A DNA stretch of 64,000 nucleotides from Mayfieldus sp963781495 (GTDB taxonomy: Bacteria > Actinomycetota > Thermoleophilia > Solirubrobacterales > 70-9), in NCBI GenBank assembly GCA_963781495.1, contig CAWAFX010000002.1:62001-126000 (forward strand), written 5' to 3'. The notes beneath the pieces were generated by a model, which searched no databases, had not been told where the DNA came from, and saw only the letters and a program-made list of their open reading frames with translations. Below are positions 8,147 to 16,943 of the stretch, piece by piece. Every line of letters starts with the position of its first letter. The stretch's first letter is position 1. The position numbers were made by a program, and so were the translations under genes.

Positions 8147-9507
8147 GCGATAGACGGGGCCTCGGGCAGTCGCTCCAGCGCCGACTCCATGTCGGCCTCG
8201 GAGAACTCGAGGTCCTCGAGCTCTCCGGCCAGATAGGCCTGATAGGCGCCCATGTCGAAGTGGCCGTGGCCCGAGAGCCCGAGCAGGATCACCCGCTCCT
8301 CGCCCGCCTGCTTGGCGGCCTCGGCCTCGTCGAAGACCGCCTTGATCGCATGCGCGGGCTCGGGGCCGGGGACGATCCCCTCGCAGCGGGCGAAGCGAAT
8401 CGCGGCCTCGAAGGCTGCGGTCTGGGCGATCGCGGTTGCCTCGACGATGCCCTCCTTCACCAGGCCGCAGAGGCTCGGAGCATCGCCGTGGTAGCGCAGG
8501 CCGCCGGCGTGGACGGGTGGCGGCACGAAGTCGTGCCCGAGCGTGTACATCGGCATCAGCGGCGTCATCCCGACCGTGTCGCCGAAGTCATAGGCATAGG
8601 CGCCCCGGGTCAGGGTCGGGCAGGCAGCAGGCTCGGCGGCCAGGAAGCGGGTCGCCTTGCCGTCGCGCAGGTTGGCGCGGATGAAGGGATAGGTCAGGCC
8701 GGCGAAGTTGGAGCCGCCACCGACGCAGCCGACGACGACGTCGGGGTACTCGCCCGCCTTCTCGAGCTGGGCGATCGACTCCTGCCCGATCACCGTCTGA
8801 TGCAGGCAGACGTGGTTGAGGACCGAGCCGAGCGAGTAGTTGGTGTCCTCGGCGCCGGCGGCGATCTCGACCGCCTCGGAGATCGCGATCCCGAGGCTGC
8901 CCGACTCGTGCTCGGCCTGCGAGCGCCCGGCCTCGGTCAGGTCGGAGGGGCTGCGGTGAACCGTCGCCCCCCAGGTCTCGATCATCGCCCGCCGGTAGGG
9001 CTTCTGGTCGTATGAGACGCCGACCATGAAGACCTCGCACTCGAGGCCGAAAAGGGTGCAGGCCAGCGCCAGCGCCGAACCCCACTGCCCGGCCCCGGTC
9101 TCGGTCGCGAGCTTGCGGATCCCGGCCTCGCGGTTGTAGTAGGCCTGGGCGATCGCGGTGTTGGGCTTGTGCGAGCCGGCCGGCGAGACGCCCTCGTACT
9201 TGTAGTAGATGTGGGCCGGGGTATCGAGATCGCGCTCCAGGCGCCGGGCGCGGTAGAGCGGCGTCGGGCGCCAGAGCCGGTAGATCTCGCGCACCTCGTC
9301 GGGAATCTCGATCTCGGGCTCGGTCGAGACCTCCTGCTCGATCAATCCCATCGGGAAGATCGGGGTCAGGTCCTCCGGCCCGGCGGGCTGCCCGGTGCCG
9401 GGATTGAGCGGCGGCAACGGCTCGCCGGGCAGGTCGGGCATCAGGTTGACCCAGTGGGTCGGGATCTCCGACTCGTCAAGCAGGTACTTGATCTGCTCCT
9501 CCGCCAT
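8143..9507 (-). CDS. TrpB2-type tryptophan synthase beta chain
   Basis: A 454-residue PLP enzyme. The PLP lysine is in GSHKPNTA (K114), the phosphate-binding loop is GGGSN (263-267), and the extended N-terminus (IPTHWVNLMPDLP) is the mark of the TrpB2 subgroup. TrpB2 joins indole and serine to give tryptophan. In genomes that also carry trpA-trpB1 it may salvage indole or use another amine substrate. No trpA or other trp gene is seen here. Its neighbours are pckG upstream on the same strand (28 nt) and the GH5-like gene convergent. The length is normal for TrpB2. Confidence 0.9.
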   Translation of the reverse strand: MAEEQIKYLLDESEIPTHWVNLMPDLPGEPLPPLNPGTGQPAGPEDLTPIFPMGLIEQEVSTEPEIEIPDEVREIYRLWRPTPLYRARRLERDLDTPAHIYYKYEGVSPAGSHKPNTAIAQAYYNREAGIRKLATETGAGQWGSALALACTLFGLECEVFMVGVSYDQKPYRRAMIETWGATVHRSPSDLTEAGRSQAEHESGSLGIAISEAVEIAAGAEDTNYSLGSVLNHVCLHQTVIGQESIAQLEKAGEYPDVVVGCVGGGSNFAGLTYPFIRANLRDGKATRFLAAEPAACPTLTRGAYAYDFGDTVGMTPLMPMYTLGHDFVPPPVHAGGLRYHGDAPSLCGLVKEGIVEATAIAQTAAFEAAIRFARCEGIVPGPEPAHAIKAVFDEAEAAKQAGEERVILLGLSGHGHFDMGAYQAYLAGELEDLEFSEADMESALERLPEAPSIA

Positions 9508-9534
9508 CGACGGCGATTCTATGTCCGATCGCGC

Positions 9535-11361
9535 TCAGCCGAGGCGGGTCTTCAGCGCTTCCAGCTGGCCCTGGATCCCGTCCGGCAGGCGGTCACCGAA
9601 CTTGGCCAGGAAGGCCTCCACCTGGGGCAGCTGGCCGCGCAGCGCTTCGTCGTCGACGCTCAGCAGCTCTTCGAGCGCCTGATCGTCGAGGCTCAGCCCC
9701 TCGGTGTTCAGCTCGCCCGCGGCGGGCAGCAGGCCGAGCGGCGTCTCCACCGTCTCGCCCTCGCCGTTGCAGCGCCGGAAGACCCACTCCAGCACGCGGC
9801 TGTTCTCGCCGTAGCCGGGCCAGATGAACTTGCCGTCGTCGTCCTTGCGGAACCAGTTGACGAGGAAGATCTTCGGCAGCCCTGCCCCGCCATGCTCGGC
9901 GCCGACCTTGAGCCAGTGGCCGAAGTAGTCGGCCATGTTGTAGCCGCAGAAGGGCAGCATCGCCATCGGATCGAAGCGCAGCTCGCCGACCGCCCCGGAG
10001 GCCGCCGCCGTGGTCTCGACCGACATGGTCGCTCCGAGAAAGGTCCCGTGCTCCCAGTCGAACGCCTCGGTGACCAAGGGCACGACCGTCGCCCGGCGGC
10101 CGCCGAACAGGAAGGCGTCGATCGGCACTCCGGCCGGGTCCTCCCACTCCTCGGCGATGCAGGGGCACTGCGCCGCCGGGGTCGTGAAGCGGGAGTTGGG
10201 GTGCGCCGCCGGCTCGTCCCGCTCGGGCGTCCACTCGTTGCCGTGCCAGTCGATCGCGTGGTCCGGCGGGTCCCCGGTCATCCCCTCCCACCAGATGTCG
10301 CCCTCGGTCTCGGCGCAGTTGGTGAAGATCGTGTTGCGCTCCACCGACGCCATCGCGTTGGGGTTGGTCTTGTAGCTGGTGTTGGGGGCGACGCCGAAGA
10401 AGCCCGCCTCGGGGTTGACCGCGTAGAGGCGGCCGTCCTCGCCGAACTTCATCCAGGCGATGTCGTCGCCGATCGTCTCCGCCTGCCAGCCCTCCAGGGT
10501 CGGGATCAGCATCGCGAGGTTGGTCTTGCCGGACGCCGACGGGAAGGCCCCGGTCACGTACTTGACCTCGCCTTCGGGCGAGGTCAGCTTGAGGATCAGC
10601 ATGTGCTCGGCGAGCCAGCCCTCGTCGCGGGCCATCGCCGAGGCGATCCGCAGCGCGAAGCACTTCTTGCCCAGCAGCGCATTGCCGCCGTAGCCGGAGC
10701 CGAAGGACCAGATCTCGCGCGACTCGGGGTAGTGGACGATGTACTTGTTCTCGGCGTTGCAGGGCCAGGGAACGTCCTGCTGGCCCTCCGCAAGCGGCAT
10801 CCCCACCGAGTGGACGCAGGGCACGAAATCCTCTGTGTCGCCCAGCACCTCGAGCGCTCCGGTGCCCATCCGGGTCATGATCCGCATCGATACGGCCACG
10901 TAGGGCGAGTCGGTCAGCTGCACGCCGATGTGGGCGATCGGGGAGCCGAGCGGGCCCATCGAGAAGGGGACCACGTACATCGTCCGCCCCTTCATCGAGC
11001 CCTTGAAGAGGTCGGAGAGAACCCCGCGCATCTCGTCCGGGTCGCGCCAGTTGTTGGTTGGGCCGGCGTTCTGCTCGTCCTCGGAGCAGATGAAGGTGCG
11101 GTCCTCGACCCTGGCCACGTCGTCGGGGTCGGAGCGGGCCAGATAGGAATTCGGGCGCTTCGCGTCGGAGAGCTTGTCGAAGGTCCCCGCCTCGACCATC
11201 TCCTGGCAGAGCCGGTCGTATTCGTCTGCCGAGCCGTCGCACCAGTGGACCGAGTCGGGCTGGGTGAGGGCGGCGATCTGCTCGACCCATTCGAGGAGCT
11301 CGGCGTGCTTGGTCGGCGCGTCGGCGGTCGCGATATCGGTGTCTCTCACTGGTGAAATCAC
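9535..11361 (-). CDS. pckG: Phosphoenolpyruvate carboxykinase (GTP)
   Basis: A 608-residue cytosolic enzyme interconverting oxaloacetate + GTP and phosphoenolpyruvate + GDP + CO2, the entry to gluconeogenesis. Seen: the substrate-binding MYVVPFSMGP, the mobile P-loop FPSASGKTN (273-281) with the family's reactive-cysteine position here replaced (SASG), the metal/GTP region IGDDIAWMKF, and the C-terminal NWFRKD. The length matches GTP-type enzymes. The start could be GTG 11361, which has AGGAG almost adjacent, or a second GTG four codons downstream that is better spaced from the same AGGAG. It is divergent from the acyl-CoA ligase operon. Confidence 0.96.
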   Translation of the reverse strand: MISPVRDTDIATADAPTKHAELLEWVEQIAALTQPDSVHWCDGSADEYDRLCQEMVEAGTFDKLSDAKRPNSYLARSDPDDVARVEDRTFICSEDEQNAGPTNNWRDPDEMRGVLSDLFKGSMKGRTMYVVPFSMGPLGSPIAHIGVQLTDSPYVAVSMRIMTRMGTGALEVLGDTEDFVPCVHSVGMPLAEGQQDVPWPCNAENKYIVHYPESREIWSFGSGYGGNALLGKKCFALRIASAMARDEGWLAEHMLILKLTSPEGEVKYVTGAFPSASGKTNLAMLIPTLEGWQAETIGDDIAWMKFGEDGRLYAVNPEAGFFGVAPNTSYKTNPNAMASVERNTIFTNCAETEGDIWWEGMTGDPPDHAIDWHGNEWTPERDEPAAHPNSRFTTPAAQCPCIAEEWEDPAGVPIDAFLFGGRRATVVPLVTEAFDWEHGTFLGATMSVETTAAASGAVGELRFDPMAMLPFCGYNMADYFGHWLKVGAEHGGAGLPKIFLVNWFRKDDDGKFIWPGYGENSRVLEWVFRRCNGEGETVETPLGLLPAAGELNTEGLSLDDQALEELLSVDDEALRGQLPQVEAFLAKFGDRLPDGIQGQLEALKTRLG

Positions 11362-11523
11362 GCTCCTGAGATCGGATGTTGGACGGATGCGCTCCCCTCC
11401 CCAGGGGATTGTTTCATTACCCGACGGACCCCTGCGTCAGCCGCCTGCCACCGGCCTAGCAGACCAGATCTTGGCGCGCATGCCGCCCTCGGGATGGGCG
11501 TGCCGATACATTTCCGCGCCCTG

Positions 11524-12777
11524 ATGCGGTTTTTCGAGTACGAGTCGCGCCGGATAGTCGAGCTGGCGGGGATCCCGGTGACGCAATACGGGTTCTGCAC
11601 GACGGCTGCCGAGGCCCGAGAGGCCGCCGAGCGGATCGGCGGCCCGGTCGTGATCAAGTCGCAGGTCTTGACCGGCGGGCGGATGAAGGCCGGCGGGGTC
11701 AAGTTCGCCGACACCCCCGACGAGGCCGAGGCCCACGCCGCAGAGATCCTCGAGCTGGAGATCAACGGCCACATGCCACGCGGCGTGCTCGTCGACCCCA
11801 AGGCGGAGGTCAAGCAGGAGTACTACGCGAGCGTGGTCTGGGACGGGACCGCGAAGCGGCCGCTGATGCTGTTCAGCGACATGGGCGGCATCGACATCGA
11901 GGAGGTGGCCTCCGAGCACCCCGACCACGTCGGCCGCGGCCATCTCTCCAATCTTTTGCCGATCGCCGACTTCGAGGCCAAGCAGACCGTCGCCGCCGCG
12001 GGGGTCAGCGGCCGCGCCCTGACCCGGGCGACGCCGGTCCTCGCCCGCCTGGCGCGGCTGTTTCGCGAGCGCGACATGACCCTGGCCGAGATCAACCCGC
12101 TGGCCGAGCTGGAGGACGGGAGCTTCGTCGCCCTCGACGCTCACATGGAGATGGAGGACGAGGCCAAGCCGCGCCAGAAGCCGCTGCTCGAGGGTGAGCT
12201 CGAGATCGCCCCCGACGACACTCGCGAGCCATACGAGCCGAGCGAGTTCGAGCGCAACGTGAAGGCGATCGACTCTGCCGACCACCGCGGCGTGATCCAG
12301 GGCAAGGACCACGGCTTCAGCGGCAACCTCGGCCTGGTGATCGGCGCCGGCGGCGGCTCGCTGACGCTGACCGACGCGGTGCGCAGCCAGGGCGGCAAGC
12401 CGGCCAACTATGCGGAGATCGGCGGCAATCCCTCAGTCGCCAAGGCATGCGGGCTCGCCACCGAGGTGCTCAACAAGGACGGGGTCGAGAAGATCGCCGT
12501 GATGATGTCGATCGTCTCCAACACCAGGGTCGACATCGTCGCCCGGGGAGTGATCAAGGCCTGCCTGCAGATGGATAAGGACCCGGCCGAGACGATCGCG
12601 ATCTTCCGCATCCCGGGCGCCTGGGAGGAAGAGGGATTCAAGATCCTCGACCGCTACGGGGTCGAGTACTGCGACCGCTCGGTCGGGATGTGGGAAGCGG
12701 CGCGGCGCGCGGTCGAGAAGATCCAGGGAGCGCCCGCGGCCGCCCCCGGACGCGAAGCCGAGGAGGCGGCCACCTGA
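11524..12777 (+). CDS. sucC: Acyl-CoA (succinate- or malate-) ligase, ATP-grasp beta subunit
   Basis: About 417 residues from ATG 11524 (MRFFEYESRR...); a 10-codon upstream extension to 11494 is possible but less like the family. The N-terminal ATP-grasp domain (PVVIKSQVLTGGRMKAGGVKF, with nucleotide-binding and Mg-binding NPLAEL-x-D) is followed by the CoA-ligase/flavodoxin-like domain with NYAEIGGNPS. The protein makes an acyl-CoA with ATP or GTP together with its alpha partner. It is divergent from classical SucC at the N-terminus and around the substrate loop, so malate-CoA ligase (MtkA-like) is a possible alternative; the nearby malyl-CoA lyase would fit. It overlaps the next gene as TGATG. 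Confidence 0.82.
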   Translation: MRFFEYESRRIVELAGIPVTQYGFCTTAAEAREAAERIGGPVVIKSQVLTGGRMKAGGVKFADTPDEAEAHAAEILELEINGHMPRGVLVDPKAEVKQEYYASVVWDGTAKRPLMLFSDMGGIDIEEVASEHPDHVGRGHLSNLLPIADFEAKQTVAAAGVSGRALTRATPVLARLARLFRERDMTLAEINPLAELEDGSFVALDAHMEMEDEAKPRQKPLLEGELEIAPDDTREPYEPSEFERNVKAIDSADHRGVIQGKDHGFSGNLGLVIGAGGGSLTLTDAVRSQGGKPANYAEIGGNPSVAKACGLATEVLNKDGVEKIAVMMSIVSNTRVDIVARGVIKACLQMDKDPAETIAIFRIPGAWEEEGFKILDRYGVEYCDRSVGMWEAARRAVEKIQGAPAAAPGREAEEAAT

Positions 12778-13700
12778 TGTCGATCCTGCTGAGCAAGGAC
12801 ACGACCTTCATCGTCCAGGGGATCACCGGCCGCGAGGCCGTCAACCTGACCCGCGAGTGCCTCGACTACGGATCCAAGGTCGTCGGAGGAGTGACCCCGG
12901 GCCGCAAGGGACGCGAGGTGCACGGAGTGCCGGTCTTCGACACCGTCGGGCAGGCCGTCGAGCACCACGGAGCCCCGGTCGACGGCTCGGTCGTCACCGT
13001 CCCCCCCGCCTTCACCAAGGACGCGGTCCTGGAGGCGATCGAGAACGGCGTCAAGCTGATCGTCATCGTCACCGAGCGAATTCCGCGCGGCGACGTCGCC
13101 GAAATGGTCGAGCTGGCCGACATGCGCGGGGCGCGGATCATCGGCCCCAACTGCCTCGGCCTGATCGTCCCCGGCGTCTGCAAGATGGGCGGGATCGGCG
13201 GCCCGGCCAAGGATGCCGCCAAGGCCTACGCCGAGGGACCGGTCGGGGTGATGTCGCGCTCGGGCGGGATGACGACCGAGATCTCCTCCTCGCTGACCGC
13301 CGCCGGCCTCGGCGTCTCGACCGCGGTCTCGATCGGCGGCGACGCGATCATCGGCTCCACCTACGCCGAGCTGATGCCGCTCTTCGAAGCCGACCAGCAG
13401 ACCGAGGCGATCGTCATCTACACCGAGCCCGGCGGGCGCATGGAGGCTCAGCTCGCCGAGTGGGTGAAGGACAACGACTCGCGGCTTCCGATCGTCGCCT
13501 TCATGGCCGGCAAGTTCATGGACGAAGAGGAGATGCAGGGGATGAGCTTCGGCCACGCGGGCACGATCGTCGAAGGCGCCGAGGACACCGCGGCGCAGAA
13601 GATCGCCCGCCTCGAGGCGGCCGGGATCACCGTCGTCGAGCGGATCGACGAGATTCCCGACGCGGTGAAGGAGAAGCTGGGGGCAGCGGTCGGTGGCTGA
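12777..13700 (+). CDS. sucD: Acyl-CoA (succinate- or malate-) ligase, alpha subunit
   Basis: A 307-residue protein starting at the ATG that overlaps the sucC-like stop by one base. Seen: the CoA-binding Rossmann domain (IVQGITGREA), GPNCLGLI, the power-helix region SRSGGMTTEISSSL, and the phosphohistidine loop FGHAGTIVEG, where the histidine is transiently phosphorylated during acyl-CoA synthesis. The equivalent classical motif is SRSG-T-L-T-Y-E, so the active-site loop is slightly altered here. It forms a heterodimer or heterotetramer with the preceding subunit. The downstream ferredoxin-like gene overlaps its 3' end by 8 nt, so the three are one operon. Confidence 0.88.
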   Translation: MSILLSKDTTFIVQGITGREAVNLTRECLDYGSKVVGGVTPGRKGREVHGVPVFDTVGQAVEHHGAPVDGSVVTVPPAFTKDAVLEAIENGVKLIVIVTERIPRGDVAEMVELADMRGARIIGPNCLGLIVPGVCKMGGIGGPAKDAAKAYAEGPVGVMSRSGGMTTEISSSLTAAGLGVSTAVSIGGDAIIGSTYAELMPLFEADQQTEAIVIYTEPGGRMEAQLAEWVKDNDSRLPIVAFMAGKFMDEEEMQGMSFGHAGTIVEGAEDTAAQKIARLEAAGITVVERIDEIPDAVKEKLGAAVGG

Positions 13701-13938
13701 GTCCGAGCTTCAGGGCATCTTCATCGAGGTCGAGGTCGACGACTCGATCGCCGGCGACCCCGAGCTGGCGGCGAAGCTGGAGGAGGTCTGCCCGGTCGAC
13801 ATCTTCCGCGATGCCGGCGGGCGGGTCGAGGTTGTGCAGGAGAACGTCGACGAGTGCGTCCTCTGCCGCCTCTGCATCGAAGCGGCGCCGGCGGGGACGG
13901 TCACCGTGCGCAAGCTCTACGACGGCACGACGCTCTAG
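13693..13938 (+). CDS. 4Fe-4S ferredoxin-like protein (FixX-like)
   Basis: An 81-residue protein with a GTG start at 13693, inside the end of the sucD-like gene. Four cysteines are placed as CPVD (C33) and C-x2-C-x2-C (C55, C58, C61), enough for one 4Fe-4S cluster. The spacing resembles FixX-type ferredoxins that pair with flavoprotein electron carriers rather than bacterial 2[4Fe-4S] ferredoxins. Fusion into a CoA-ligase operon suggests a link to an oxidoreductase feeding or draining the acyl-CoA (inference). Its stop shares the CTAG palindrome with the convergent secreted-protein gene. Confidence 0.75.
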   Translation: MAESELQGIFIEVEVDDSIAGDPELAAKLEEVCPVDIFRDAGGRVEVVQENVDECVLCRLCIEAAPAGTVTVRKLYDGTTL

Positions 13939-14471
13939 CGCTTGCGAGCGGGCTGCGGACTGACGACGCACGCGTTGTAGACGTCGAGCTGCAGCGTCGT
14001 GAAGTCGCGGGCCTGAACCACTACACGCTTCGTCTCGCCGTGCCAGCAGGCCGCCGCGACGTAGCCGTGGACCTGATAGGCCCCTGGGGCCAGCCTGACC
14101 CTGAAATGACCGTCGGTGGGCTGGCGGCGGGCGACGACCTTGTGGTCCGCTGTCCGCCGGACCACGAGGTGGGCGTCGGGGCCGCTGTAGGGCTGCGGTT
14201 GCACGGCGGTGCTGTCAAGGGCCCGCGCCGCCGGGCAGGCGATCAGGGCGGGGCTCTGCGGACGTGGGCGCTCGGGGCAGATCTTTGCCGTGCAGGGCGG
14301 GCATGGCGACGGAGGACAGGCGCAGGGCGTGGGTGTGCAGGGCCCCGGGCAGGTCGTATTGAGCAGGGCCCCTTTTACGCCACTGCGCGTCTTCGCGGCC
14401 GCCGGAGCGCCCAGCGACGCCAGAAGCAAGATCGGCGCCAGCGCAGCCAGCGCTGAGATCCGCGCACGCAT
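13935..14471 (-). CDS. Secreted Cys/Pro-rich protein with carboxypeptidase-regulatory-like domain
   Basis: A 178-residue protein. A signal peptide (about 1-26, ending APAAA) is followed by a short Cys-Pro-rich segment with eight cysteines (residues about 40-65, of the type CPGPCTPTPCACPP). The C-terminal domain has the repeating pattern D-x-H-x-V-V-R-R ... DGHFRVRLAPGAYQVHGYV, typical of carboxypeptidase-regulatory/SpaA-like beta-sandwiches that decorate surface proteins. It is extracellular and of unknown role. It converges on the ferredoxin-like gene with a 4-bp overlap. The Cys-Pro segment could be a rigid wall-spanning spacer (inference). Confidence 0.65.
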   Translation of the reverse strand: MRARISALAALAPILLLASLGAPAAAKTRSGVKGALLNTTCPGPCTPTPCACPPSPCPPCTAKICPERPRPQSPALIACPAARALDSTAVQPQPYSGPDAHLVVRRTADHKVVARRQPTDGHFRVRLAPGAYQVHGYVAAACWHGETKRVVVQARDFTTLQLDVYNACVVSPQPARKR

Positions 14472-14566
14472 GGATCGAGATTACCCGGACCCGCCCGTTC
14501 CTAAAGGGCCTATTTGTGGCTGTGCTTGTGCTTCTTCTTCGCGACCGGGGTCGCGGCGCGGTTGGC

Positions 14567-16882
14567 CTACGGCTGGTAGGTCCGGCATGGCTCGCCCCGC
14601 AACCCCGGGCAGGGCGGCAGCGCGGTCGGGACGTTTATGCCCGGCACGACGGGAAGGATCAGCCTCGACTGGTGGCGCTTGGAATAGTCGACCGCGACCT
14701 TGCCCTGCCCGGTGGGCTGCGTCTCGCCGAACGACCAGATCGGCTGGTCGCCGTTGGGAGCCGAGATGGTGACCCGGATCCGCGAGCCGGCGCGGTACGC
14801 GTGACCCTCGTAGTAGAGCGGGATCGTGGCCTTGACGAAGCGATCGGGCGGCAGTGGCTTGACGTCGCGCTTGCGCAGGCTGAGCCAGGGCTCCAGCAGG
14901 GTGCTCTTGCGGCGGTCGAGCTTGCGCTCGTTGCCCCTCAGCCAGCCGCCCTGCACGAAGGTCTCCTTGCCGTCGGGCCTGACCTCCGAGATCGTGACCT
15001 GCAGGTCGACGTTGGGGGTCGAGGAGCGGATCCAGGCTTTCAGCGCACCGGCGCCGATCACGGTGGTGTTCTCGCTCAGCGGAGCGCTGACGTAGGAGAG
15101 CGCGGTGCCGGGCGGGACCTGGGTCCAGTTGTAGGGCGGCGTCGCCGTCCAGAGCCCGTTGGTGCCCCCGGCGGTGTCGCCGGTGAAGTCGGTCAGCGGC
15201 CGGGCATGGGCATCCCAGCGGAACGAGTTCGCGCCGGCCTTCCCCTGCGGGCCGTCGGCCAGGGCGCCGCCCGGCGCCAGGTACCAGCTGCGCGCGACGG
15301 TGCCGGGGATCGGGAAGCTCGAGAAAGACTGCTCGAAGCCCGGATCGGGGAAACCCGGCTGGGCCCCGCCGGCCCCGTTGTCGAACAGGATTCGGATCGG
15401 CGGCAGGTTCTGGAATGCCGCCAGCGCGCCGTCGTAGGTCGGCTGCAGCTGGATCGGGTCGGGCGGGATCGTCACCCCGTTGATCCCCATCGCCTGGTTG
15501 TAGATCACGGGCGCAGCCGGGTGGATCGCCGCGCAGCTCGTTAACGGCGCCTGCTGAGCAACGTATAGCGAGAGGAAGTCGCACCAGCGGTTGAAGGTGT
15601 CGGGATCCAGCGAGTCGACGTGAGTCCCGTTGGTGAAGGTGAACCACTTGCGCTGGGTGCCGGTGAAGTGCTCGGCCAGGTCGGGGCAGTGGCCGCCGGT
15701 CTGCTCGTCGGTGAATTGGCAGGCCATAAAGGTCGGCACGTCGATCTTGTGCACGAAGGTGATCGGCGCCAGCGGGTCGGCGACCTTGGGCACGTAGTGG
15801 TCGTTCTGGCGGATCTTGGTCAGCAGGTCGGCGGCCTCACCGTGAAGGGCCTGGTTGTCGCGGCACTGGGTGTCGCCGTCCTGAATCTTCTTGTAGGCCC
15901 AGGGCTGGCCCGTGTCGGGGCCCGCCGGCATCGCGTCGTGGACCCGCTCCTTGGCCCAGTCGACGGCGAACCCGGTGTTGAGGATGCCGCCCGGATACAG
16001 CGTCGTCTGGGTGCTGTCGATCACCGAGAGCGGCGAGATCGCGGCCAGGCTAGGGGGCTGGGTGGCGCCGGTGAAGAGCTGGCTGATGCCCCCGTAGGAG
16101 ATCCCCATCATCCCCACCTGGTGGTGCAGGACCCAGGGCTGGCGGGCGATCGTCTCGATGACGTCGTAGCCGTCGAGGCTCTGCAGCGGCTCGAAGAAGT
16201 CGAAGGCGCCGCCCGAGCAGCCGGTACCGCGCATGTTGACGTCGACCACCGTGTAGCCCATCAGGTTGGCGAGAACCGCGATCCCGTTCTGAGGGCCGGC
16301 GGGGTCGGCGTAGCCGTAGCCCGAGTACTCGATCAGGGTCGGGAACGGCCCGTTCGGGCTGGTGGGGTTGGTGATGTTCGGCGGCAGGATCCCGGGCGGA
16401 ATCGGCAGCGGCGAGGCGCTGGACACGTCCGACGGTGGGTGGACGTCGATCGCGAGCTTGGTGCCGTCGCGGGTCGTCAGGTACTGGTACCCGCTCGGCT
16501 GGATCTGCTGGCCGTAGGAGTCCGTGCTGGGCGGCGCGGGCCGCGTCGACAGCACTGTCAGCGGCCCCGACTCGCCGCCGCCGCCGACGAGGCGGACGCG
16601 ATAGCCGCGGCCCGGCTTGACGTTGCGAAACAGCAGGCCGCCCTGGCCGTCGGCGTTCTGCTTGGCGACCTTGTGACCGTGGCGGTTGAGCAGCTTCATG
16701 CGCGCCCCCGGGGCCAGGCCGGTCACGTAGACCTGCTCGACGCTGCCGTGGGCGTCGAAGGAGGGCGCCGCCTCGGCAGGCCCGGCGGTCAACAGCAGGC
16801 CGAGCAGCAGGGCGCCCAGCGCCACCGCAGACCGCACCGAACCCGGCCTCAATCCGCCTCCGAGTACCCCGTGCCTCTTCAC
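14567..16882 (-). CDS. Secreted X-Pro dipeptidyl-peptidase-like (CocE/NonD) hydrolase
   Basis: A protein of about 771 residues with an N-terminal export signal (hydrophobic run LGALLLGLLLTAGPAEA). A short beta-domain is followed by an S15 alpha/beta-hydrolase core with the nucleophile elbow GISYGG, the oxyanion region IEYSGYGYADP, and NGTHVDSLDP supplying the histidine. The C-terminal PepX-C/jelly-roll domain has APLSENTTVIGAG and ends near GQGKVAVDYSKRH. Relatives cleave X-Pro dipeptides, cocaine-like esters or beta-lactam esters; the substrate here is unknown. The start is uncertain: GTG 16882, or TTG 16852 with GGAGG 4 nt upstream. The ORF extends to 17425 but that part is antisense to the acyl-CoA synthetase. 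Confidence 0.82.
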   Translation of the reverse strand: MKRHGVLGGGLRPGSVRSAVALGALLLGLLLTAGPAEAAPSFDAHGSVEQVYVTGLAPGARMKLLNRHGHKVAKQNADGQGGLLFRNVKPGRGYRVRLVGGGGESGPLTVLSTRPAPPSTDSYGQQIQPSGYQYLTTRDGTKLAIDVHPPSDVSSASPLPIPPGILPPNITNPTSPNGPFPTLIEYSGYGYADPAGPQNGIAVLANLMGYTVVDVNMRGTGCSGGAFDFFEPLQSLDGYDVIETIARQPWVLHHQVGMMGISYGGISQLFTGATQPPSLAAISPLSVIDSTQTTLYPGGILNTGFAVDWAKERVHDAMPAGPDTGQPWAYKKIQDGDTQCRDNQALHGEAADLLTKIRQNDHYVPKVADPLAPITFVHKIDVPTFMACQFTDEQTGGHCPDLAEHFTGTQRKWFTFTNGTHVDSLDPDTFNRWCDFLSLYVAQQAPLTSCAAIHPAAPVIYNQAMGINGVTIPPDPIQLQPTYDGALAAFQNLPPIRILFDNGAGGAQPGFPDPGFEQSFSSFPIPGTVARSWYLAPGGALADGPQGKAGANSFRWDAHARPLTDFTGDTAGGTNGLWTATPPYNWTQVPPGTALSYVSAPLSENTTVIGAGALKAWIRSSTPNVDLQVTISEVRPDGKETFVQGGWLRGNERKLDRRKSTLLEPWLSLRKRDVKPLPPDRFVKATIPLYYEGHAYRAGSRIRVTISAPNGDQPIWSFGETQPTGQGKVAVDYSKRHQSRLILPVVPGINVPTALPPCPGLRGEPCRTYQP

Positions 16883-16943
16883 CCGCGCCAGTTCTATCAG
16901 GCGCTTCAGCCCCCGGCGCCGGTCCTGCGGCAGACTGCGCCGG

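Noticed and set aside
11362..11523. Possible riboswitch between pckG and the sucC-like gene
   Set aside because: Only a short CCCCT/AGGGG hairpin is visible; no known aptamer core was recognised on either strand.
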